From Tatlockia sp. (lineage in GTDB: Bacteria > Pseudomonadota > Gammaproteobacteria > Legionellales > Legionellaceae), in assembly GCA_013697955.1 (NCBI GenBank), contig JACCVV010000041.1, positions 1 to 64,000 on the forward strand: 64,000 nucleotides of DNA, in the 5' to 3' direction. Position numbers and translations under genes: made by a program. Under the pieces are notes generated by a model. It was not told the origin of the DNA, did not search any database, and saw nothing but the letters and a program-made list of their open reading frames with translations. This document shows, in pieces, positions 37,074 to 47,800 of this stretch. How positions within the stretch are numbered: the first letter of the stretch is position 1; each line of letters opens with the position of its first letter.

Positions 37074-38303
37074 TCAATCCTTGCAAATCAACTCCGGATT
37101 GGCATCTATGATTTTTTTGTAGATAGAAAAAAGTAAATCTTTGATGTGATCACCAGCCGGGGAATCCGGATCATTTTCACCGCCCTTACTATTTAGTGCA
37201 GCCAAAACCGAAATATTGGAGCAGGGTTTCCAGATATACATCATGCGATAGCCCAATGAGCTGCCCTCATAAAACCAGAAACGTTGATTATGCGTGTAGC
37301 CCAGAGCGACACCAAGTCCAAAGGCAGCAGGATCATTTTTATCGACAGTTTTAATCGCCTGGCCATTTTTCATAGAGACAAGGGACTTAAGTTCCTTTAA
37401 AAGCCTACCTCTATTTTTTTCGGAAAATAGTTTGCCTTGATATAACTCATCGACCCATTTAAGCTGGTCAGTGGTATTAGAAACTATCGCGCCAGCAGCG
37501 CCACCCCAAGAGGCATTTACGTTGGTCAAATCATACAAAGTTTTGGTTTTGTAGTCATAATAATAGCCATGGGCCTTTCTTGGTAAAAGCGTTTGGTTAA
37601 TCGTTTTCCAGTTGGGTCCTGCAGCATAAAAGGTAGAGTGTAAATCTAAAGGTTTTAATAATCGTTTTTGTAAAAGATTTGCAAAATTTTCCTGGGTATT
37701 TGCTTCAATAATCAGTGAGGCTAAAACATAATTTGAATTCGAATACTCAAACTTTTTACCACTAACAATGGGTTTATCAGGGTAGGCAAAGGATAACAGG
37801 AATTCAGGCTTATATTCCGCGGTGAGATTATCTTGAAGATAGTCACTAAATTTAGGAGTGGCTGAGTAATTGGGGATGCCGCTGGTCATATTTAGAAGCT
37901 GTTTAATAGTTACATTCTTCCACTTGGGATATTGGGGCAGCCATTTACCAATTGGATCATTGATAGTTAGGAATCCTTCATCTTCCAGTTGCAAAATTAA
38001 TGCGGCGGTATAAGACTTGGTTATAGAGCCAATATCAAACAAGGTATCTTTGCCAATCGGTTGGGCATCCGGTTGCTGGCTTGTTTTGCCTGCAAAGTAA
38101 CTCTGCTGAATCCTTCTGTTCCCTTTAGGATATGAAATACTCACTGCAACACCTGTGCTTGCTTCCCGTTTTCCTTCTTTGGCTAAATACCCGTCTACAA
38201 TGCTTTGTATTGCATTGTTAAGCAGTTCGTTTTCAGCGAAAGCGCAAAAACTTAGGCAGTTTAAAACTAAAGCTATGGTAAGTTTTCCTGAATTAAGAGT
38301 CAT
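37074..38303 (-). CDS. secreted serine hydrolase, beta-lactamase/DD-peptidase family
   Basis: A 409-aa exported protein of the class C beta-lactamase/DD-peptidase family. The ATG at 38303 follows AAAGGAAG and gives a signal peptide (1-23, ending AFA); a longer frame upstream does not. Catalytic S93-I-T-K96 (SxxK) and Y187-S-N189 (YxN) are present; a third K/H-T/S-G-type element near the C-terminus is less clear. Many family members are esterases or D-amino-acid peptidases rather than beta-lactamases, and Legionella carries several. It is convergent with the aldehyde dehydrogenase gene with only 19 bp between stops. Confidence 0.85.
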   Translation of the reverse strand: MTLNSGKLTIALVLNCLSFCAFAENELLNNAIQSIVDGYLAKEGKREASTGVAVSISYPKGNRRIQQSYFAGKTSQQPDAQPIGKDTLFDIGSITKSYTAALILQLEDEGFLTINDPIGKWLPQYPKWKNVTIKQLLNMTSGIPNYSATPKFSDYLQDNLTAEYKPEFLLSFAYPDKPIVSGKKFEYSNSNYVLASLIIEANTQENFANLLQKRLLKPLDLHSTFYAAGPNWKTINQTLLPRKAHGYYYDYKTKTLYDLTNVNASWGGAAGAIVSNTTDQLKWVDELYQGKLFSEKNRGRLLKELKSLVSMKNGQAIKTVDKNDPAAFGLGVALGYTHNQRFWFYEGSSLGYRMMYIWKPCSNISVLAALNSKGGENDPDSPAGDHIKDLLFSIYKKIIDANPELICKD

Positions 38304-38431
38304 ATATTGGCTTCCTTTAACCTTTCCAGGTTTTCTAAAACTGTAGTACATCGAGAAACTCTATCAAATTATTGAGGCGCATACCATCAAATTGAATTTT
38401 ATTTGGTCATGTCTAATTTAAAACTTATTTT

Positions 38432-40702
38432 CTAGCCAGATTTTGTTTTTGATTCTATTTTAAGCCGAGCAAAGCCGACTGATATTTTTCGCCTGTCCAG
38501 AGCAGGAGATGTTGGATTAGGTGGAACAAATTCAATGCGTTTTGTCGTTTCGCCTTTTAAATCAACTGCTAGAGCATAGTCGGTCTTTGATCCTAATTTA
38601 AGGTAATAAACTTGGCTTCCAACAATTATTTTTAAATGGTTTCCAAGATTAGGACCAAAGAGTTTTAGTGACAATTTTAGATTAAAAATATTGGGTAAGG
38701 GTTTGGCAAAATCGAAACGTACACTGGGATTTAAATTTGCATCAGACCATCGTCCTCCCCATTCTTCAATGCCTGATAATCCACGACTCTTGGTAATAAA
38801 GTTAGGTAAGCCACTTCGAGAAAAATCAATTCCTTCATCAATAGCAATTTCGTATGAAGGCCCTGTGGTGGAAACATAATATCCTGCTTGTTCCATAATT
38901 TTTCTGGGGCTTGCTCTGGACAACAAATTTGCTGTTGGATTAAGGCGATAAAAAACAACCTGATCGTCCTCCTTAACCAGTGTTGGCTTTGCGCTTAATA
39001 GTTGATTGAGTTCCTCAATCAACGCTTGAGCATTATCGCTGTACCCCCGCCTATCAATATAAATCCCGGAAAAGCCGAGCCGTTTTATCACCTTAAGTTG
39101 TTTTGCCAAAGGCTCTTTTGCTAAATAGCGGTAAAAATAATCCCCTTCACGCCCTTTAATACTCGCATAGCTCCATCGTAAAGTTTTTGAATTGATGAAA
39201 CCGCCGGCCAAGGCATAATCTGCTAACCTTTCAGAAGGACCATGCTCTGGAAAGCTGATGTAAGGCAGTTGATAAATCGCTGATTCTGGCGGTAATAAGG
39301 ACTCAATCTGGTTAATAAATTTTCTATCCGCAATGAAATTATTTTTTGCGGCAGTTGTTTGAGGGGTAAAAGAAAAGGGGGTTTGGTCAATAAGCCCTAT
39401 GCAAAGAATTGATAAAGCAATTGAATAAAAAAGGAGTTTGTTGCGCTCATATACGCTTTCAAGTTTTTTATTTGTTTGAAGAACTAAAAATAAGGCGGTC
39501 AAAGCTGCAAAAGAAATAAAAATACTAATTCGATTCCAGCCTCTTATTAATGGACTGATATAGAGTGCAAAAAATACATTTAAGCCGCCGACAGACGAAA
39601 TCAGAAAAAAAGCCAATACCAAAATGGAAAGTAGACCTAGACGTAAATCAATTTGCTTGCCAAGTGCTGCAGAAAATAAAGAAAAAAGAAGGACTACTAA
39701 ACCTAAAGAAGCTACAAATCCTAAGGATGAAGAAAAAGCGGTTTCATTATCTGCAAACTGGCTAAGATAGTGTTCTAAAGGTGTTCTCAGTCTCTGAACT
39801 CGATGATTCCATTGAGGAAAAAACAAAGGGGCAAGTTTAAGTGAATACGTTTCGGTTTCATTAAGGGGACGATTGCCAATTTCCTGATTTTGCCCCTTTT
39901 CATAGTTATAAATTAAATTGGGTAATATATTTAAGCCCACCCCAAAGCTGAGCATGCTTGATAGAATAATTGAGGCGTACAAACCCTGAGTTTTTTTAAA
40001 CTTAATACAGGAAGCAAGGCCGCATATAATAAAAGTAATTACACCAAAAAGGGCAAAATAGGCACCAAATGAACTTAATATAATTAATATTCCAAGCAGA
40101 ATTAAAAGTTTCCTACTCGTTTTTAAAGGCCAAATTGTGGAATCATTAGTAAAAATCTTCCAGCCATAGAAAAAATAAAGGGGAACAACGAAGTACCAGC
40201 TGTAATAAATATGGGCAAATAACCTCCATAAATGAAAAGGAGCAAAGGTAAACAAGATAGCTGCGGTAAATGCATAAATTGGTCTGAATGAAAACGATTT
40301 AAGCACTAAAAAACTAACCAAAAAGCAAAGTGCAAAACCCGTTAATATATATAAATTGAGCGCGCCATAAAAGGTTCCAGTTAAAAGGCCGAACAATTTT
40401 AAAATAACTAAACTGCCATTATCAGAAAGTGGGTAGTCTAAAAAATTGGAACCAAAGGGATAACCGCTTCGTGAATTATTAAAAAGCCACCCTTCTAATA
40501 AGCGCTGGATTTCTAAAGAGATAAAATTTGCATCTTCCCCATAAACAAAGGGATAGTCCAACTGGGGAATAATTCCTGCTTTTCCAGAAAGAAGAAAGCT
40601 GGCATAAAAAAAACAAAACATCGAGCCTATCAATAAGCAGTGCCATTCAGCCTTTGGTAATTGCCAGAAGCTTGCTTTCCTGGAGGTTTTATTTTGATTC
40701 AT
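38432..40702 (-). CDS. large polytopic membrane protein, possible GT-C glycosyltransferase
   Basis: A 756-aa protein with about eleven hydrophobic segments over the first 440 residues, then a soluble C-terminal part of about 310 residues. The first large loop carries Y-G-E-D-A-N-F (about 54-60), an acidic motif where GT-C enzymes hold their catalytic Asp/Glu, and the segment between 60 and 95 is rich in Asn, Ser and Gly. This layout suits enzymes that transfer sugars from a lipid carrier in the periplasm (ArnT/PMT-like or YfhO-like). No sugar-synthesis genes are nearby. The call is tentative. Confidence 0.5.
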   Translation of the reverse strand: MNQNKTSRKASFWQLPKAEWHCLLIGSMFCFFYASFLLSGKAGIIPQLDYPFVYGEDANFISLEIQRLLEGWLFNNSRSGYPFGSNFLDYPLSDNGSLVILKLFGLLTGTFYGALNLYILTGFALCFLVSFLVLKSFSFRPIYAFTAAILFTFAPFHLWRLFAHIYYSWYFVVPLYFFYGWKIFTNDSTIWPLKTSRKLLILLGILIILSSFGAYFALFGVITFIICGLASCIKFKKTQGLYASIILSSMLSFGVGLNILPNLIYNYEKGQNQEIGNRPLNETETYSLKLAPLFFPQWNHRVQRLRTPLEHYLSQFADNETAFSSSLGFVASLGLVVLLFSLFSAALGKQIDLRLGLLSILVLAFFLISSVGGLNVFFALYISPLIRGWNRISIFISFAALTALFLVLQTNKKLESVYERNKLLFYSIALSILCIGLIDQTPFSFTPQTTAAKNNFIADRKFINQIESLLPPESAIYQLPYISFPEHGPSERLADYALAGGFINSKTLRWSYASIKGREGDYFYRYLAKEPLAKQLKVIKRLGFSGIYIDRRGYSDNAQALIEELNQLLSAKPTLVKEDDQVVFYRLNPTANLLSRASPRKIMEQAGYYVSTTGPSYEIAIDEGIDFSRSGLPNFITKSRGLSGIEEWGGRWSDANLNPSVRFDFAKPLPNIFNLKLSLKLFGPNLGNHLKIIVGSQVYYLKLGSKTDYALAVDLKGETTKRIEFVPPNPTSPALDRRKISVGFARLKIESKTKSG

Positions 40703-41164
40703 TCAATACCTTAAAAAATACTTTAAATTTAAAAAACTGGGAAATAGCTACCTTTTCAATCACTCAATAAAGGACAAAAACCAGGAGTTTATCCAAAAAA
40801 AAACAATATTTATACTCATTTGCCAAACCCATTATTGACCAATTTAAATACAATTTAGTTGACTTAAGTACATTAATTGGATAAGATAGCCGACTTGGAT
40901 GGAACATCGCCACAAAGTGTTTTGTTTGTATATTGTCAACTTCAAAAGATACAAACGACTCAAATCAAATTAGAAATTGTCTCTTCCTCAAAAGAGAATT
41001 ATTCAAAGCGATACCCATCTCACTCACAGCAGGCTGTGAAAACGAATTCATTAGGGTTGAAGATAACTAAACCAAGCGATGGTAATCAACCTCATTAAAA
41101 TAAAACTATCAACTCAGAAATGGACAGATTGATTGTTAGTTGGCGTAGAAGAGAGGTTCTTGCA
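40703..41164. other. intergenic region with ABC exporter promoter
   Basis: A 462-bp spacer between divergent genes. It holds a good promoter (40859-40887) and a leader of about 270 nt before the ABC exporter ATG. A 73-codon frame starting at 40877 begins inside the promoter and is unlikely to be translated. I see no riboswitch-like fold or leader peptide that I can support. Confidence 0.5.
40859..40887 (+). promoter_or_regulatory. probable sigma-70 promoter of the ABC exporter
   Basis: TTGACT (40859-40864), a 17-bp spacer and TAAGAT (40882-40887) form a near-consensus promoter, facing the ABC exporter gene. Confidence 0.6.
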
Positions 41165-42925
41165 ATGAATAATAATCTATGGTCCTTTATCTGGCATTTT
41201 CTAAAGCCTTATAAAAGAGCAGTTTTTGCTTATATCGCGATTGCGACGCTTGCAGGATTTTGGAATCCCTTTAATTCCCTTTTGATTAAATCGATGATCA
41301 ATTCCATGGTTTCCTCGCCCACCGGCTCTGTAGCAGGATTAATGTGGCCAGCTATTCTGTTAGTTCTGAACTTTGTCATTTTCGATAACATTACTTGGCG
41401 ATCGCTTGGTTATTTGAATTATAAATACGAGGCTCTAATAAAAAATCATATTATAAGCACCACTTTTGAGCAGGTTCTTGGCTCTTCCCAACAATTTTTC
41501 CATGATAGCCTTTCTGGTCGCATTGCAAGCCAAATTAATATCCTGGCGGATAACATTGAACGCATTCTTCACCGAATTACTGCTGATTTTATTCGGGGCG
41601 CTTCTTTATTAATTATTGCCTTTATTTCTATGTATTCAGTAAATCCCAAATTTTTCTATACCTTGGCAATCTGGTTTATCACTTTCTCAGCCTTTAGCGT
41701 TTATATGTCGAAATATCTGGTTTCGTTATCAAATAGCCATACCGAATCAGAGTCAATCGCCTCTGGCGAGTTGGTAGATAGCATTTCTAATGCTTCAAAT
41801 GTGCGGATTTTTGCACGTCGTTTTTTTGAAGTTTCGCGTCTCGGTTTTGCATTAACCAGTATCAAGGAAAAATTTGAAAAGAAAGAATTATTTCTAGTCA
41901 TTCTACATTCCATCCAAGGGGGCCTCATCGCCATTATGCTTGGATTCATGGTTTATTTTCTTATTCAGTTATATGGACGACATTTAATTTCTGTGGGAGA
42001 TTTTGCTTTGATTTTAGGACTTGGAATGGATGTCGGTCATATTTCCTGGTACACCATGTCTCAGGTCGATGAATTTAATCAGGCCGTTGGAAAGTGCAAG
42101 CAAAGTTTATCCTGCCTGGTTGTTCCGCAAGAGATTTCCGATGTAGAAAATGCTAGCGCTTTAAAAGTAAGCAAGGGCAAGATTGCCTTTTCCAAGGTTA
42201 GATTTAATTATCACGGCACTGAAACTTTGTTTAAAAATAAGTCGGTTAAAATTGAGGCCGGCCAAAAAGTTGGACTTGTTGGCTATTCTGGAAGTGGGAA
42301 GTCGACTTTCGTCAATCTTATATTAAGACTTTACGATGTCAGCGGCGGCCAAATACTTATTGATGGACAGGATATTCGTACTGTTAAGCAAGACAGCTTA
42401 CGCGCAAATATCGCCATGATTCCGCAAGAACCAACTCTTTTTCATCGGTCGTTGCTCGAAAATATTCGCTACAGCCAAATTGATGCCAGTGATGAAGAAG
42501 TGATTGAAGCGGCAAAAAAAGCACATGCCCACGACTTTATTTGTAAATTACCTCTTCAATACCAAACCCCTGTCGGAGAACGTGGAATTAAATTGTCTGG
42601 AGGTCAGCGTCAACGTATTGCTATTGCCCGCGCCATCTTAAAGAATGCACCCATTTTAATTCTCGATGAGGCAACCTCACAGCTCGATTCATTAACCGAA
42701 GCGAATATTCAGGAAAGCTTATGGGATTTGATGCAAGATAAAACAACGTTAGTGGTAGCTCACCGGCTTTCTACACTTTTGCATATGGATCGTATTTTGG
42801 TTTTTGAAGCAGGTCATATCATTGAAGATGGTAGCCATAGCGAGTTGCTGGAGAGCAATGGCTTGTATAAAACCTTATGGAATGCTCAGGTGGGTGGATT
42901 TTTACCTGATAAGAAGAATTCATAA
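41165..42925 (+). CDS. ABC exporter, fused permease-ATPase (MsbA-like)
   Basis: A 586-aa half-transporter that works as a homodimer in the inner membrane. Six membrane helices fill about 20-310; the nucleotide-binding domain follows with Walker A G-Y-S-G-S-G-K-S-T (about 372-380), signature L-S-G-G-Q-R-Q-R (about 477-484), Walker B L-I-L-D-E-A-T-S and the switch His in V-V-A-H-R-L. The ATG at 41165 with AGAGAGG upstream is preferred over one at 41120. The export substrate is unknown; family members move lipids, peptides or drugs. It has its own promoter and a strong terminator. Confidence 0.92.
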   Translation: MNNNLWSFIWHFLKPYKRAVFAYIAIATLAGFWNPFNSLLIKSMINSMVSSPTGSVAGLMWPAILLVLNFVIFDNITWRSLGYLNYKYEALIKNHIISTTFEQVLGSSQQFFHDSLSGRIASQINILADNIERILHRITADFIRGASLLIIAFISMYSVNPKFFYTLAIWFITFSAFSVYMSKYLVSLSNSHTESESIASGELVDSISNASNVRIFARRFFEVSRLGFALTSIKEKFEKKELFLVILHSIQGGLIAIMLGFMVYFLIQLYGRHLISVGDFALILGLGMDVGHISWYTMSQVDEFNQAVGKCKQSLSCLVVPQEISDVENASALKVSKGKIAFSKVRFNYHGTETLFKNKSVKIEAGQKVGLVGYSGSGKSTFVNLILRLYDVSGGQILIDGQDIRTVKQDSLRANIAMIPQEPTLFHRSLLENIRYSQIDASDEEVIEAAKKAHAHDFICKLPLQYQTPVGERGIKLSGGQRQRIAIARAILKNAPILILDEATSQLDSLTEANIQESLWDLMQDKTTLVVAHRLSTLLHMDRILVFEAGHIIEDGSHSELLESNGLYKTLWNAQVGGFLPDKKNS

Positions 42926-42928
42926 AGA

Positions 42929-42962
42929 AGAAAGGAATGGGCTAATGCCCATTCCTTTTTTA
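42929..42962. terminator. bidirectional Rho-independent terminator
   Basis: AAAGGAATGGGC/GCCCATTCCTTT, a perfect 12-bp stem with a TAAT loop, followed by T on the plus strand and A-rich (T on the minus strand) on the other side. It lies between the convergent ABC exporter and the small secreted-protein gene and can serve both. Confidence 0.9.
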
Positions 42963-42967
42963 AAAGA

Positions 42968-43525
42968 TTATGGTCTATACCAAGTCGTTCCGTTTGACCA
43001 TTGAATCACTCTGCCCTGTTTGTTTAAGCGGCCGATGATGTTCAAAGTAGGAAGAACCATTTCACGATTTGCATTAAAGTAACCGCGAGTAGGTTGGCCA
43101 AGCTCATTAATTATTGTGAAGTGAACCCCATCTCTTTCGATTTGAATAGAAGCAGGCTTGCCTTCATGCAACCACGGACCGGCTACAGCTCCTTTGCCAC
43201 CTATTTGAACACGAATTTCATTCCTGGGCATGTTGTTATAACGGGTCCATTGAGTTCCATTAGACCAACCAATAATTGATTTATTTTTATTAATAACTCC
43301 AGTCACATTCCAGCGAGGAACAGAGATAAGACCGGGGCCACGATAATTTCCTTCGGCGCAATCGCCTTGTTCATTACAAAAGAGCATTCCATTATAGTTA
43401 GGTCTTACTGTAGTTGGTTGACCATTATGTTGCCATCGGCCTTCCAGAGAATCTGCATTAGCATACTGAGATGAAACCAGTACTAATAAGGCTGCTATAA
43501 AACTTTTATTTAAATAATTGTACAT
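42968..43525 (-). CDS. secreted protein with two WSNGT repeats
   Basis: A 185-aa protein with a signal peptide (1-24, ending NA before DS). The mature part is two related halves: residues 29-95 (G-R-W-Q-H-N-G ... I-G-W-S-N-G-T-Q-W) and 116-184 (G-P-W-L-H-E-G ... I-Q-W-S-N-G-T-T-W). Each begins with a W-x-H-x-G-x-P-A/T element and ends with I-x-W-S-N-G-T-x-W-x-R, so this is an internal duplication. Half 1 has two Cys (C50, C56) that may pair; half 2 has none. I do not recognise the family. A beta-rich carbohydrate- or wall-binding role is possible but unproven. Confidence 0.7.
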   Translation of the reverse strand: MYNYLNKSFIAALLVLVSSQYANADSLEGRWQHNGQPTTVRPNYNGMLFCNEQGDCAEGNYRGPGLISVPRWNVTGVINKNKSIIGWSNGTQWTRYNNMPRNEIRVQIGGKGAVAGPWLHEGKPASIQIERDGVHFTIINELGQPTRGYFNANREMVLPTLNIIGRLNKQGRVIQWSNGTTWYRP

Positions 43526-43680
43526 ATCTACATCTCCAAAAATTTGACTGAATTAGTCTTTTTACAAAGAACAGATTATTCGACCCCGTTAAGAGTACTA
43601 TTTAAAATCACAATGATCAATAAATTAATATGACGGCTAGCATGCGAGCATCCCTTTAAGTTTTAAAGCTATGTTTAGTC

Positions 43681-44688
43681 TTAATTATCTAAAATAATCC
43701 GATAACGTGCCTTGCCAGCTTGTAGATGTTCCATCGCTTGGTTGACATCCTTCATCGCAAAATGTTCGGTCAAAGGGTGAATTTGATGACGAGCGCAGAA
43801 CTCCAGCATGTCTTCGATGGTTGCTGGACTTCCGAGCGGCGAGCCAGAAACTGAACGCTGTTTCATGATCAGCTGCATCGGTTGAACGGTCATCGGATCA
43901 GGAACTGCCCCAACTGTATGCAAATGGCCTTTGGGTAAAAGGGCATCAAGATAAGCGCCCCAATTAAGACTTGCATTGGCTGTATTTAGAATGAGATGAA
44001 ATTGTCCGGCCAAAGCTTTGACAGCCTTGGCATCTTTAGAATTGACAAAATGATGAGCCCCCATTTTTTTTGCTTCCTTTTCTTTTGACTCAGTGGAAGA
44101 AAAAGCAGTCACTTCGCAGCCCCATTTGTTTAAAAATTGCAAAGCCATATGCCCTAAACCGCCGATACCTATCACGCCAACGCGTTGAGTGGGACGTACA
44201 TCTAATTCAACAATTGGATTAAAAACGGTGATTCCGCCGCAGAATAATGGGCCGGCATCTTTGGCATTCAAATTTTCAGGTAAAGCAAAGGCCCAGGAGG
44301 CATGACATCGGACCAGATCCGCAAAACCACCATGCCTGCCAACGATGGTAGCTTCCCCAGAATCACATAAATTATGAGAACCACTCAGACATTGATGGCA
44401 ATACATACAACTTTTACTATACCAGCCCATCCCTACACGTTGGCCTACTTTCAGATTTTTAACTTCATTACCAACTTTTACTACAACGCCAATTACTTCA
44501 TGCCCGGGCACTAAAGGATAATTTGTCATCCCCCATTCATTATTAATCATCGATAAATCCGAATGGCAAATGCCGCAGGACTCTACCTTAATATCAATTT
44601 CATCTGAAGCTAGTTCATCTAATTCATAGTCAAATGAAGAAAGTTGGCCGGATTTTGCAGTTGCAGCATAGGCGTGAACGGTTGTCAT
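43681..44688 (-). CDS. zinc-dependent alcohol dehydrogenase (YahK/CAD-like)
   Basis: A 335-aa medium-chain dehydrogenase, cinnamyl-alcohol/YahK type, reducing aldehydes with NADPH. The ATG at 44688 starts the family's usual M-T-x-V-H-A-Y-A-A; a longer reading from 44751 adds unmatched residues. Catalytic zinc ligands are C38, H63 and E64 (G-H-E), and the structural zinc Cys are C94, C97, C100 and C108. The nucleotide-binding G-I-G-G-L-G-H is near 172-178. It is divergent from the NRPS gene with about 140 bp between start codons, so coregulation is possible but not shown. Confidence 0.9.
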   Translation of the reverse strand: MTTVHAYAATAKSGQLSSFDYELDELASDEIDIKVESCGICHSDLSMINNEWGMTNYPLVPGHEVIGVVVKVGNEVKNLKVGQRVGMGWYSKSCMYCHQCLSGSHNLCDSGEATIVGRHGGFADLVRCHASWAFALPENLNAKDAGPLFCGGITVFNPIVELDVRPTQRVGVIGIGGLGHMALQFLNKWGCEVTAFSSTESKEKEAKKMGAHHFVNSKDAKAVKALAGQFHLILNTANASLNWGAYLDALLPKGHLHTVGAVPDPMTVQPMQLIMKQRSVSGSPLGSPATIEDMLEFCARHQIHPLTEHFAMKDVNQAMEHLQAGKARYRIILDN

Positions 44689-44828
44689 CAAAATCATCCC
44701 TAAATTTAAGCGCTTAAAAATAAGCTTGGTATAGCATTGATTTTTTGTCAATTTTCAAACTTGACGATGATAAATAAAAGGTATAAACCTTTATAGGTGT
44801 GTCTAAATTAGAAAGGAAGCATTTTAAG

Positions 44829-47800
44829 ATGAGCGGACTTGGCTCGGTAATTGTTCAGATTAGACAACTTTTTGAAAATTCAGCAGATAATTATCCAAAT
44901 AACCTTGCACTTATTTGTGATAATGTCGAATTGAGCTATCAAGAATTAGAATCTCGTAGCAATCAGTTTGCTAATTATTTAATTAGCCAGGGCGTTAATG
45001 AGAACCACAGTATTGGTATTTTATCTGAGCGCTCTTTAGATTGTTATTTATCAATACTGGCAATATTAAAAACAGGCGCCTCTTACGTTCCAATCGAAGC
45101 AGAGTATCCTGATGAGCGAATAAATTATATTTTTTCGGATATGCCCTTTCATTCAGTGATTACTTCAGATAGACAATTTGCTCGCCAGACGAATATTAAT
45201 TTCCCCAAAGTACAGTTATTAAGCCAAATAAAGGCAGAAATTGCGAAACAGTCCACAAGCCGGCCGCCCCTTTCACGCACTTCAGATGATCAATTATGTT
45301 ATGTAATTTATACCTCCGGCTCGACAGGGAAGCCCAAAGGCGTTGAAATTACTCATCGCAATATCTGTCATTACATAGCCGTGGCTAGTGAGCTATATCT
45401 AATGTCTCCCCTAGATAAGGTGTATCAAGGCTTTTCATTAGCCTTTGATGCGTCTATGGAGGAACAATGGATGGCCTTTGCAAATGGTGCAACGCTTATT
45501 GCTTGCACCTCAAAAGACATTCGCTCAGGCGTTGGCTTAGTAGAATTTTTAGACAAACATAAGGTCAGTGTTTTTTCAACAGTTCCCACCTTGTTATCCA
45601 CTCTTCATGATGATTTGCCGTCATTAAGAGTGCTTATTTTAGGCGGCGAAGCCTGTACTGAAAATCTGGTAAACCGTTGGAGCAGACCAGGTCGTCGAAT
45701 TTTCAATACCTATGGACCAACCGAAGCAACAATTATAGCCACCTATTCAGAGTGCCATGCGGAAAAACCAGTCACAATTGGCAAAGCGCTGCCTGGTTAT
45801 GAAATTTTGATAGTCGATGAACAATTTCAGCCCCTACCACAGGGCCAACAAGGGGAATTATGTATTGCAGGCCCAGGTATTGCACGCGGGTATGTCAATC
45901 GTCCTGACCTTACAGCCATAAAATTTATAGCCCATCCCAATGATAATAAACAACGTTTATATCGAACCGGTGATTTGGCTACGATCCTGGAAAATGGCGA
46001 TATTCAGTTTTTAGGCCGGATTGATGATCAGGTTAAACTACGTGGGTTTCGCATTGAGCTTAATGAAATTGAATCCATTATGATGGAACATGACTCAATC
46101 TCTCAGGCCGTTGTCGCCTTACAAGAATTAGAACAGCCAACCCTTGTTGCTTACTTATCTACCAATTCTAAATTTGATTTACCCAGCTTTAAAAGCTTTT
46201 TAAAACGACGATTGCCGCATTATATGCTGCCCTCCCATTATGAAATCGTTACCCACTTTCCCTTATTAGCCAGTGGAAAAATTAATCGCAAAGAACTTCC
46301 TAAACCTGCAAAAGTGGTGAGGGAACCTGTTTCTGATGGCCCTACTACCGAGTTGGAACAGATTATAATCAATATTTGGGAAACTCATTTACAACAGAAA
46401 CACATTTCTATAAATGATGATTTTTTCTATGATTTAGGCGGACATTCTCTGTCAGCAGCGGCTGTTGTTTCAAACTTGAGAACACTTCCTGCTATGCAAC
46501 ATATTTCAATGGTTGATTTGTATCAAAATTCAACCGCAAAAAAATTAGCGGAAAAATTCTCCATCAATGAAGCGCCTTTTAACCAGGAAAATTTAAGAAA
46601 GAAAAACCGAAGCAAGCCCACGATTGGTTATTATTTCTGCTCAATTGGCCAATTTTTCGGTTGTTTACTGCAATATGCTATCAATGCCTGGCAATTGCTG
46701 GCCATTATTATTTTTTATAATTGGATTACTGCAGATACAACGAGCTATTCCATAAAAGCAGTGGAAATATTTCTGGCACTTTTTATTGCCATGCCCGTTG
46801 TTTCGATGGCCTTTGTGATATCAGCCAAGTGGATTCTAGTAGGACGGGTGAAACCGGGAATTTATAAATTATGGGGCGGGTTTTATTTTCGATGGTGGTT
46901 GGCTAAACGTTTGCAGGAAAATGTTTTTTCGCCAAGCTATCTTCTTGGCTCGCCACTTCTACCTTTGTATTACCGCTTATTAGGCGCAAAGATCGGGAAA
47001 AACGCTTATATCGGTTCGGCAAGCCTTGCTAATCTCGATATGTTAACCATGGGCGATAATAGTTCAATTGGCTTTGATGCTCGTCTTACTGCCTATGTAG
47101 TTGAGGACGGCTGGTTAAAGATTGGCTTTATTAAAATTGGTAATAATTGTTTTGTCGGTGCACGCTCCGTTATCGGACTTAATTGCACTATTAAGGATGG
47201 AGCTTGTCTTGATGATATGTCCCTTTTACAAAACGGCAGATCCATTCCCGAAAATCAGTTTTATTCAGGCTCGCCCGCCTCGCCGATTATGAAATCACCA
47301 GAACACATTTCTGCACAATACAAGGGAAATGATAACCCTTCACTACTGAAGAAAGTTACCTTCGGATTTTTACATTATTTTTCGCTTATCTTTACTATGT
47401 CGGTTTATTACATTTGCTATTTGCCTGCACTGATTTTGATTTCTTATTTCCATAGTAATAGCAATTATCTTTTAACCATTTTATTTGCCATTCCTTTAGG
47501 AACCATTATTTTCCTTTGCTCCTATTATCTGAGCATCGGAATCTTAAAAAAAATTCTGATGAATAAAGTAAAACCCGGTATATATCCCCTTCTTAGCCTG
47601 CACTATCTAAGGCAGTGGACGATTGTCAAAATGCTGGATACCGATGAAGTTTCCGTATTGGCAGATACGCTTTATTTCCCCTACATTCTGCGCTTTTTAG
47701 GAGCCAAGATAGGTAAACGGGTGGAAATGGGCGAAACACCACATATTATTCCCGATTTAGTAACTGTTCAGGACGAAGGCTTTACAGCCAGCGCAGTTGC

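Noticed and set aside
40877-41098. 73-codon frame before the ABC exporter
   Set aside because: Its TTG start sits inside the spacer and -10 of a strong promoter, and it has no ribosome-binding site or recognised domain.
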